From DATBMY01 sp036554605 (GTDB taxonomy: Bacteria; Acidobacteriota; Blastocatellia; UBA7656), in assembly GCA_036554605.1 (NCBI GenBank), contig DATBMY010000183.1, positions 1 through 19,479 of the forward strand: DNA of 19,479 bases, given 5' to 3'. The notes under the pieces were generated by a model. The model had not been told where the DNA came from, made no database searches, and was given only the letters and a program-made list of their open reading frames with translations. Position 1 is the first letter of the stretch; each line of letters opens with the position of its first letter. The position numbers were made by a program, and so were the translations under genes. Shown here piece after piece: positions 1 to 8,300 of the stretch.

Positions 1-212
1 CGATCTGTTCGAGTTTCGCATCGGCCTCTTCGGCCTGAACCTGCTCCTTGAAAGCCTGCGCGCCATCGCTGTGTATCAACTGATACTTGCCCTGTTCGAA
101 CCGCTGGAAGAATAGTTCTCCGGCCTTCTCGGCATCCGCAAGGGGGGCCTCTCCGCTGCCGCTACAGCCCGCGAGCGCCAGGGCCATAAGAACAATAGCT
201 TTACGAAGCATT
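1..212 (-). CDS. Small lipoprotein, 3' end outside the window
   Basis: The ATG at 212-210 (minus strand) opens a reading frame that stays open to the window edge, giving about 70 residues. The N-terminus is a textbook lipoprotein signal: M-L-R-K, a hydrophobic run, then the lipobox L-A-G-C with Cys at about residue 16, followed by a Gly/Ser-rich stretch. An AAGAGG ribosome site lies 5 bases before the ATG. After lipidation the mature part is acidic and helical (ADAEKAGELFFQRFEQGKY, then Gln/Glu-rich). Its family cannot be named from this fragment; it would sit on the periplasmic face of a membrane. It is read in the same direction as the large cluster upstream but is separated from it by 240 bases with hairpins, so it probably has its own promoter. 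Confidence 0.8.
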
Positions 213-244
213 GAAACCTCTTGTCCGGGAATGTACAACCTGTT

Positions 245-278
245 TGACGGAGCAGAAACAATAACAGCAGTTCCGTCA
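245..278. repeat. Spaced inverted repeat upstream of the lipoprotein gene
   Basis: TGACGGA at 245-251 is matched by its exact reverse complement TCCGTCA at 272-278, with 20 bases between. It lies 33-66 bases before the lipoprotein start codon, where a promoter or leader would be. It could be an operator for a dimeric regulator or a leader hairpin. No convincing -35/-10 pair was found around it, so its role is open. Confidence 0.4.
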
Positions 279-303
279 GCCAGGCAACAATTCAAGAGAT
301 GAG

Positions 304-318
304 GGGGTGAAGGGGTGA
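304..318 (+). repeat. Pair of GGGGTGA heptamers
   Basis: GGGGTGA occurs at 304-310 and again at 312-318, one base apart. The unit resembles the GYCRGGG-type heptamers found at 7531-7565 and 18311-18345 in being a G-run plus a short spacer, but it is shorter and not identical. It may be a degraded relative of the same repeat class or chance G-rich DNA. Confidence 0.3.
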
Positions 319-360
319 ATGGATGATGAGATATACCAGTGTCGTTGAATATTTGCGTAA

Positions 361-442
361 GGCCCGAAGGGCCGAAAGTCAATAGCCGCGACCGTAAGGT
401 CGTGGAAACCGGTGGCCAATAAAACATGAGCGCCGAAGGCGC
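361..442. repeat. Three-hairpin intergenic element (REP-like)
   Basis: Three compact hairpins follow each other. GGCCC-GAA-GGGCC at 361-373 is a 5-bp stem with a GAA loop. At 386-405 there is an 8-bp stem with one G-T wobble closed by a GTAA loop, a GNRA tetraloop if transcribed rightward. GCGCC-GAA-GGCGC at 430-442 is again a 5-bp stem with a GAA loop. ACCGGT and the palindrome GCACGTGC (444-451) add symmetry. The element starts right after the stop codon (455-453) of the last gene in the leftward cluster. On the minus strand the first hairpin is followed by TCATGTTTTATT, so it might also weaken or end transcription, although the T-run is poor. The similar loops suggest a dispersed REP-like element; this is inferred from structure, since no second copy is in the window. 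Confidence 0.6.
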
Positions 443-452
443 GGCACGTGCC

Positions 453-2291
453 CTACCACGAATAGACCACGCGCTCGATCATCACCGCGCCAGCCCGTTC
501 GCGCCTGAGTCTCATCTCTCGTATCATCGAAGCAGAGATCAATCCCGAGATATTCTCGCTGAAGAATTTCACATTGGCCGCCGCATCCTGGTCCGTGCCA
601 GTCGTCGAAGGCGGGCCGTCGAGCTTGCTCATAAGTTTATCGAAAGCGGGCCGGGCATCGGCTATCTTTACCAGCGCGTAAAACTCAACCGCCCCGCCTA
701 TGCGCGCCGCCCCCGTCGTAGCCCTCGCCGCCTGCAAGCAATCTTTTACCATCTGAGCGCTCGATGCCAGCACAAGGTAACGCCCTTGCACGGAGTAGGC
801 CGCGCCTTGCTCAAGCAGGGATTCCGATAGCGACCGCACCTGCCCGTCGTCGCGCCAGACAAGCTCGGGCGCGGCTCCCGCCACGACAAATCGCTCTCGC
901 ATCTCGCTCATCAATGCGCGCTCAAGCGCCGCGCGGTCGAGCGCCGATTCATCGTTCATCTCCAATATGACGGCGCGCTCGAATCTTACAAACGGGCTCG
1001 CCGCACCGGTTGAAGAACGGACTATCTCCATATATGCCTTTGGCGAAAGCCTGGAAAGCTCGTCGGAGAAGAACGGCTTGCGCGATACAGCTTCAGATTT
1101 CTCCGTGCCCCGGCTCGCACGAGAGCCCCCCGTCTTTCTCGGCGCATGCTCGTCATCTATGTCCATATCGAATCGCGCGTCGAGGCGGCCGTAACGCTCG
1201 GGCCTGAATCCTTGCGAGTCGTCGTCGCTCGAATTATCGCGGGTGTGATCGGGCGCGAAAGACTCGACCGCCCCGCCCGCGGGCAGCTTGCCAAAAAGCG
1301 CGTGCGCTATTGCATCGCTCAACTGCTCGGAGACGGCCCCCGCGTGTATCTCTACGAGCTGCGCGTTTGCGGGGGCAAGCCTTACGAGCGAGTTCGACTG
1401 CTCGGCGCCGAGGTTTGTCGCGCTCGCCTGCCCGGCGCTCATACGAAACCAGCGCTCTTCATTCATTCCCTCCGGGGTGAATCTCAGATTGATGATCGCG
1501 CTCTCTATTCCCGCGAGCGAGCCCGGCTCTGGCCCGGCGATGTTGTGATGCAACCAGTAGCTGTTGAAATGACGGTTCCGGTTCAACCGGACCTGATCGA
1601 GCCACATCGTCACGTCCTGCGCGGCAAACCCGCTTGCCGCTTCGACCGTCGCGGCCACGTCCGCGGAAAGCGAATCATCAGTAGCCGCCACGGCGTTTTT
1701 GAGCGCGCGTATCATCAGCCCTTCGGCCGTCGTCACGATCAACCGCCCGGCGGCATGCGCAAAGCAGAACTGCTGGTTGAGGCGGCCGCCATCGGTCGCC
1801 ACGTCCCGCACATAATAAGAGCTGCCATCGGCCGAGCGCTCCTGAAACTGCGGCAGCTGTTTGAAGAGCGCGGTGGCGAGAAGTCTCTCGCGCGCAATTT
1901 CGGTGGCGAAGACTATCTCGATCTTCCCTATATCGTAAATCGATATGGCCGACGCGCCTCCGGCAAGCTCCGCAAGCCGCGCTTCGTCGAGTCCGAACCC
2001 GATAGCGCTTTCAAAATCCTTCTTGCGGTCCTGGAGCTTCAGGTATATTCGCGAGTTCGAAAAGGCGGCGAAGCTCTTGCCGCCGTAAAACCGCTCTCGC
2101 ACGGGAGAGCCGAGCCACATTTTCATCAGCGCGCCGAGGTCGCGCGCCTGAAGATACAGCAATGCCCCGCGCGGCATAATCGAGGCGAGTCTCAGCTGCT
2201 CTCCCGCCGTCGCTCCCTGCCTTCCGTCAGACACATGCGAGAGCGCGACGACCGCCACCACGGCCAGAATAATAATCCTTTTGAAATTCAT
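453..2291 (-). CDS. DUF3352-like secreted protein, last gene of the envelope cluster
   Basis: This is a 612-residue protein. A signal peptide spans about residues 1-22 (MNFKR, then a strongly hydrophobic run), placing the protein outside the cytoplasmic membrane. The segment after it (PRGALLYLQARDLGALMKMW, about 40-59) matches in pattern the N-terminal part of the 587-residue protein at 16528-18291, and both look like the DUF3352 family, whose function is unknown. About residues 350-400 form a polar, Asp/Ser/Arg-rich, probably disordered insertion that splits the protein into two halves, each containing a 'value reappears as a flag, then index into a stored residue' style motif (LIVTTAEGLMIRALKN and YLVLASSAQMVKDCL). 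The start ATG has an AGGGG ribosome site 7 bases upstream that overlaps the TAG stop of the TPR gene, so translation is probably coupled. The family assignment is by eye and moderate. Confidence 0.8.
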   Translation of the reverse strand: MNFKRIIILAVVAVVALSHVSDGRQGATAGEQLRLASIMPRGALLYLQARDLGALMKMWLGSPVRERFYGGKSFAAFSNSRIYLKLQDRKKDFESAIGFGLDEARLAELAGGASAISIYDIGKIEIVFATEIARERLLATALFKQLPQFQERSADGSSYYVRDVATDGGRLNQQFCFAHAAGRLIVTTAEGLMIRALKNAVAATDDSLSADVAATVEAASGFAAQDVTMWLDQVRLNRNRHFNSYWLHHNIAGPEPGSLAGIESAIINLRFTPEGMNEERWFRMSAGQASATNLGAEQSNSLVRLAPANAQLVEIHAGAVSEQLSDAIAHALFGKLPAGGAVESFAPDHTRDNSSDDDSQGFRPERYGRLDARFDMDIDDEHAPRKTGGSRASRGTEKSEAVSRKPFFSDELSRLSPKAYMEIVRSSTGAASPFVRFERAVILEMNDESALDRAALERALMSEMRERFVVAGAAPELVWRDDGQVRSLSESLLEQGAAYSVQGRYLVLASSAQMVKDCLQAARATTGAARIGGAVEFYALVKIADARPAFDKLMSKLDGPPSTTGTDQDAAANVKFFSENISGLISASMIREMRLRRERAGAVMIERVVYSW

Positions 2292-2301
2292 AATTTTGCC
2301 C

Positions 2302-5300
2302 CTACCTCACGCGCGCGGCATAGATTGTTCCGGTCGTATTATCCAGGGTCACTCGCAATGCGGTCTCTTCGCGCGCGCGGCGCGCGGCGTCTTCGGCGAC
2401 GATCTCGCCAAGCCGCCGCTCAATAGCCGCCCGCTCTTCAGCCCGCGCCTCCCGCGCCCGCGCCCCCTCGATTGCGATCGCCCGGTCATACTGGCCAAGC
2501 CTCGCCGCCGATTCGACCAGCGCCGCAAGCAGTCCATCCTGGGATTTCGTCATCGCCGCTTCGTTCATTTCGGCCAGAGACCTTAGCCCGCCGGCCTTCT
2601 CGCGCGCCGCAATGATCGAAGGCTCGAAGGCAAAGCCTGACGGGGGCGGATCGTTCTGGAAGTTGATCGCAATTCGCACCGCCCTTGCTAAAGACGAAGG
2701 CCGCGACGGGTCATCGCTTTCGCTCAAACGAACGGCCGCAAGATCGCGCCCGGTCTTGCTGTATAACAGTATCAACTGCTGCCGCGGTCCTTGCGCTCGA
2801 AACGCCAGCGCGTCGGTGATAAGCCCGTCGGCATCCAGGTACAGAGCCTGCTCGAAGCTATCGATGGCCTCGCTGTCGAGCCCGCCCGCAAGCGCCGCGA
2901 GCCCCGACTTCATACGAGCGAGCGCGGCAAGCGGGCCTGAGTTCACCTCCGCAAGCGCCGCGCGCGCGCCGGCCGGATCGCCCGCGGCTTCGGCTATAGC
3001 GGCGCGCGCCAGCGCCCCGCCCCGGTCTTCACCGGCAGCTCGCTGGCTAAATAGATTTGCGGCGCGAGCGGCCTGCGATCTATCGGCGCGAACGATATCG
3101 CCGACAACCTCGGCGGCCTGCGCGCGCACGCTGTTGGCGGTCGCGCGCTCGGCCATAAGAGTAGCGATGCGATCTATCGCTTCCGCGCTTCGCCCCGCCG
3201 CCGCCATGGCGCGGGCGAGCTCAAGTCGATTCACCGCATGCGAAGGATTCGCTTCGGCGATCTGCTGGCGAAATTCGACCGCGTCGGCGTAGAGTCCGGC
3301 GCGCGCCGATGTTTCGGCCGCAAGCCGCAATGCATCCAGGTTGTCGGTCGAGCGCTCGACGAGCATCCTTAGCAGCCGGGTCGCCTCGGCGCTCCGGCCG
3401 CGCCTCGCTTCGATCTCCGCGAGCCCCGCGAGACTCGCGTCATTTATAAAGCGCGACTCCGCGTCGGCGCGGTATGCGTCGTATAGCAGAGCGTCGGCTT
3501 CTTCCGGCTTCCCTTCAGCTGCCAACAGCGCATAAGCCTTCAAGCACCGGTCGTGGCGTTGAGTATTTTCGTAGCCTTCCGAAATCTCCCGCTCGCCGTC
3601 CAGATGGCAATAGCCGCGAAGCTCGGCCATAACTTTCGTCATATCCGACCCGGCGCGAAGCTCTACCCCCGCCGCCGCTAGCGGCAGCCACTGGTATCGC
3701 TCGTTGTAGCTTTCCGAATCGTCCGAGCTGTTTTCGAGCGCAAGCTCCGATTCAGCCATCTCCTGCCTGATTGTGTCAATCAGCAGCCGCGCCTCGTCGA
3801 ACGAGCGATTGCGTATGAGATAATCGAGCAGGCGGCGACGCCAATCTTCAAGCGCGCTCGCGGGGTATATATAATCTCCGCCCACATATATCCCGGTCTC
3901 AACCCGCGACGTGCCCATCAGACCGGCGACCATATCGGACAGCCGCGCATGCACCGCGCGGTATATGCTCGATTGCGCGGGCTCCGGCAACAGGTTCTCT
4001 TTGATGACCAACTGGCCGAAGCTTATGTCGGCCGGCAGCCTCGAAATGACCGCCTCGAAAAGCGCGGCCGCCTGACTGGTCAGCGTTGCATCCGCCCGGG
4101 CGCGCGCGGCGATCTGGCGAACGAGCGATTTATATCCTTCCGACATCGTTTCGTCATCGCTGCGCGATGCGCGAGCAATGTACGCGACAAGGTAATTCTC
4201 TAGTCGCGGCAACGCCTCGGCGAGCAATCCGTGATCGGCCATCACTTTTATATAAGCCGCCGCGTCACCGGTGGCGGGCCTTCCAGACATCAACCCGGCC
4301 CATGTCTGAATCGCTCCCGCGCGGTCCCCGCGAGCAAACAGCACCCGCCCCCGCATTACGGTGACATCGTTGCTGCCCGGCGCAAGCTCGGCCGCAAGCG
4401 CGACGTGCGACGATGCGCGGTCCGCGTCTTTGCGGTCGAGGTAATAAGCCGCAAGCTCAAGTTGACCTTCCGCGCTCGAAGGCTGCCCTTCGATCTCGCC
4501 AAGGACGTAGTTCGAGCTTTCCGTTTGCCTGTCACTGCTGAGCCCGAGCCAGTATCCATAATTTCGCGACGCGATGAACCAGTCCCTGCCTACGAGGTCG
4601 CCTTGAGCCGCGGCGTTGCGACCGAGCATCTCTCCGATCCTTCTCAATCCAAGAGCGCGTTTGAAATGGCTTTCTGTTTCGGCCGAAGTGTCCTTCAAAA
4701 AGAGCCCGACCTCGCCGCTTCGCGACGCGACCCACGCCGCGCTCTGCCCCGCGTTGGCGATGGCCTTGCGCGCAAGCTCGCGCTCGCCTTTCTCGATCAG
4801 AAAATTTATAAGCTGCAACTGGTATGGGCTTTTTATCGATGCGAGACTATCAAGCTCGCCGCGAAGGCCGCGCGCGTGAAGCAGCTCGAAGTAGCGTCCG
4901 ACCCAGTCGACCGACCCGCTCACCAGGTTGCCGCTCACGCCCTTATACGCCGCGCCGAGCGCCTCAAGCTCGCGGCCGGAGTCGCCCGCCAGCCGGTGCG
5001 CGACCGCCATCTGGTTTTGATAATCGAAGCCGTTTCTTATAGGATCGCGCGCGCTTTCTCCGCGAAGCATCTCGGCCGCCCGCGCGTACGCCGCATGGCG
5101 CTCATAAAAAGAGAGCATCGCTCGAATTTCGCCGTAGTAAACGGCCGAAGCTGCCGACACATTTGCCATCGCCGTGTTGCGTTCCGCATCGGTGCGCGCG
5201 GCGTTTTGAATCGCAAGCAGGCGGCCGCGCTCGGCAAACGCCGCCTCCATTAGCCGGCGATGTATCTGCTCTTCAACCGCGACGAGATTCGCGCCGCGGG

Positions 5301-8300
5301 CAATCGAGAGGTAGCGGCGCAGCAGCTCGATATCGGAATAAAGCGTGAGCTTTGCTATCGAAGATTGGACTAAGGCCGAAAGCGCGGCAACATCGCCGGC
5401 CGTGGCGTGATCAACGACGCCGCGCCCGAAATCACTCTTCATCGCCGTATCAATCGCCTCGACTAGGCTGCGCGCCTTGTACGCGTCGGTGTCTTGCGAG
5501 TTACCGGCTATTGCCTGAAACTGCGCGCGCAACTGCTCGATCTTTTGATAGGCCTGCGCGGCGGGCTCGACGCGCATGAGCGCCTTCACATAACCGCTGA
5601 CCATGACCGGTTGAATATACTGGTCTTTGAGCACGCGCGGGGCCTTGGCGAAAGTCTCGCCAAAGATGCGCGCGGCCTCGGCGTGAAGCCCCCACGACGC
5701 GAGCCGCGCGGCCATCTCGAATTCCGATTCGAGCATGGCATTCTTTCGCTCGGCCATCGCCTGGCGGACGGTCGCTATGGCCTCGGCCGTCTTGCCCTGC
5801 CGCACTTGAATCTGCGCGACCTCTACGAGCCACGACGGGTCGCGCCCGGCAAGCGCCCACCCTTCGCGCAGCGTCGCTATCGCCTCGTCGTAGCGCCGCT
5901 GCCGCGTGAGCGCGGAGGCGAGCATAAAACGTATGTCGGACCGCTGCGGCTCGTTTGTCACCGCGATGCGATACTGGTCGCTTGCGCCCGGCAGGTTGCC
6001 GCGCCGCTCGTATATGCGGCCGAGCACGAGCTGCCAGCGGTAATTCTTGAACGAATCGCGCGAAAGCTTCTCATAATAACCGACGACCCGGTCGATAAGA
6101 TTGTGCCGCTCGGCATAGCTTATAGCCGTCGCCAGCCGGTCCGCGTCCTCCGGCAGCGTGTTGATTATTTCGATATGCTGATCGACCGCCTCCGTATGTT
6201 TGCCGAGCGCCGTGAGCGTCGCGATCATTCCTTCGCGAAGCGATACCATGCGCGCCTTCGCATCGTCGCCCGTCAGCCCGGACTTTCGCGCGTCTTCAAA
6301 AGCCTGAGAGTAAAGCGAGGCAAGCTCGGTCATCTTATTCTGCTCGCCGAGCACGCGGGCAAGCTCCGCGAAAGCTTCGGCGTCGCCGCGGTTGCCGTCG
6401 TAAAAAGCGCGCAACGTCGCCTCGGCGTCCCCGAGCCTGTCGGCTTCCGCTTGCTTTCGCGCAAGCTGGAACGTGAGTATGCGGCGGTTCGGCCCTTCGG
6501 CGCGCGCGAGCGTGCGCTTGAGCAGATCAATCGAGCGGTCGAGCAGCCCGGCGCGCCAGTAGAACTGCGAAGATTCTTCTATCACGCCGACGTTGGTAGG
6601 AAAGTCGGTCACAAGACGGTCTATGATCGCAATGGCCTCGTCGACTTTCTTCTGGCGTTCGAGAAAAGCCGCCTGCTGTAGCCGGTACATCATTGCTTCG
6701 CGTTCGTCACGCGCAGCCGAAGTGAGCCGGTTGATGACCTGCTGCTCGTCTTCGGGGCGAAGTATGGCGCGAAACAGGCCGCGGACGGATTCGAGAAAAG
6801 CTACGTCAGCCGAACGCGCTACCTCGGCGCGCAGTACCGAAAGCGCTTCGGGTTGATTATCGCGCTCGGCCTGGTACTGCGCATACCCTATCACCATCTG
6901 CCAGTCGCCCGGCCGCGCGGCATGCGCTCGCTGATACGCCGCGGCGATCTTCTCGGCGAGCCCCGCGCGCCGCGATAATTGCGCGAGCCTTCTGGTCACC
7001 GTATCGCGGCCGTCTCCCGGCTCGCCAAGCACGTTCACGTATTCGGCAATCGCCGAGTCGATGTCGCCTTTGCCTTCATAGACCGCGCCGAGGCGGTATG
7101 CATAAATGGTCGGATCATTCGTCATCGCCCGCAGCTCTTTGAATACGCGGACAGCTTGATCGTACTGATAGTAGTCCCAGTATATCGTGGCGACTTCAAG
7201 ATAAGTGTCGCGCTTTCCCGGATCTATCTGTATGAGGCGGTCCCATTGCTCGCCCGCGCGCTTGAAATCGCCAAGCTGCGCATAGACCTCGCCCGCCTTT
7301 ATACGGTACTCGTCCTTCACCGGGTAGATTTCGGCGAGGGCGGCAAAGCCGCGGGCCGATTCTTCATAAAGCCTCGCGTCCTGCTCGCCAAATGACCGTG
7401 TCAGGTCTGAGAGGCGCTCTCCGTATTGCGGCTCGCCCGGATAGAGCGCGATCAGCTTGCGATATGCGTTGATGCCCTCTTCGAAACGCGACAGCCATAT
7501 CGCGGCGTCGGCGGCGAATACTTCATAGGGGCCGGGGGCCGGGGACCGGGGGTCGGGGGCCGGTTGACTCGCGGGTGGATTTATAAGAGCGATCCCTGTT
7601 CCCTGGCCCCCGATTCCCGGCACCCTGCTTCTGGCTTCGTCGTATCGCGCGCGAAGCGTATTTTTTTTCGACAGCCACGCGAGGTAAGGCTCGCGAACCG
7701 ATTTATCGGCAAAATAATATCGGGCTGAAAGCTCGGCCCATTGCTGCTCGTCGTTTTTCGCCAGATAGGTCAGCCGCCCGCGCACGAAGTATAGGTTGCG
7801 CGGAAATCTGTTATGCGCGTAGGTGTATAGATCATAGGCGAACTTTTCATCCCAGTTGAGCGAGTCGCCTGACGCCGTCGTGCCGTAGCCCGCGAAGCGA
7901 TAGAGATAGTCCGTTATCTCCTCTTCGTCGAATATATCGATCAGCTGGCGGGAGTAGCGCGCAAGCTCGCGGCCGCGCTTCTGGCGCACGTACCATCGAG
8001 CCAGCCGGTGATACCACGTATTTGAATCGAACTCGCGCATTGCGGCCGTGTAGGCGCGCAACTGCTCGTTTATGATTTGCGACTGGCCGAGCCATCTGAG
8101 GAATCGCTCATAAAGCCCCTCTTCGCGCGGGTGCTTGCGTATCTCTCCCCAAAAGAGCGCGACCGTTTCAGTCTTCTTTTCATCGGCCGCAAGTGACGAT
8201 ACATATCGCTCGAGCACGCTGCTGTAAGAAGGCCCCTGGCGGTTCAAATCGACCATGATGGGCCGCGGCCCATACTCGTCCTCAAGATCCTCTTCGCCCT

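Noticed and set aside
430..442. Strong intrinsic terminator of the five-gene cluster
   Set aside because: The hairpin is short and followed by an interrupted T stretch only, so termination is possible but not supported as a separate call.
426..830. Open frame starting in the hairpin element (M-S-A-E-G-A)
   Set aside because: Its first codons are the hairpin itself and the rest is antisense to the DUF3352-like gene.
1146..2426. 426-residue open frame on the plus strand
   Set aside because: It lies opposite the DUF3352-like gene and the end of the TPR gene, is Arg/Ala-rich without any motif, and is a typical antisense frame in GC-rich DNA.
5494..6681. 395-residue open frame on the plus strand
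   Set aside because: It lies entirely opposite the TPR gene, which has clear TPR motifs throughout this stretch; the antisense frame shows no domain.
7531..7628. CRISPR-like array
   Set aside because: The units are 7 bases long and contiguous with no spacers, and there are no cas genes.
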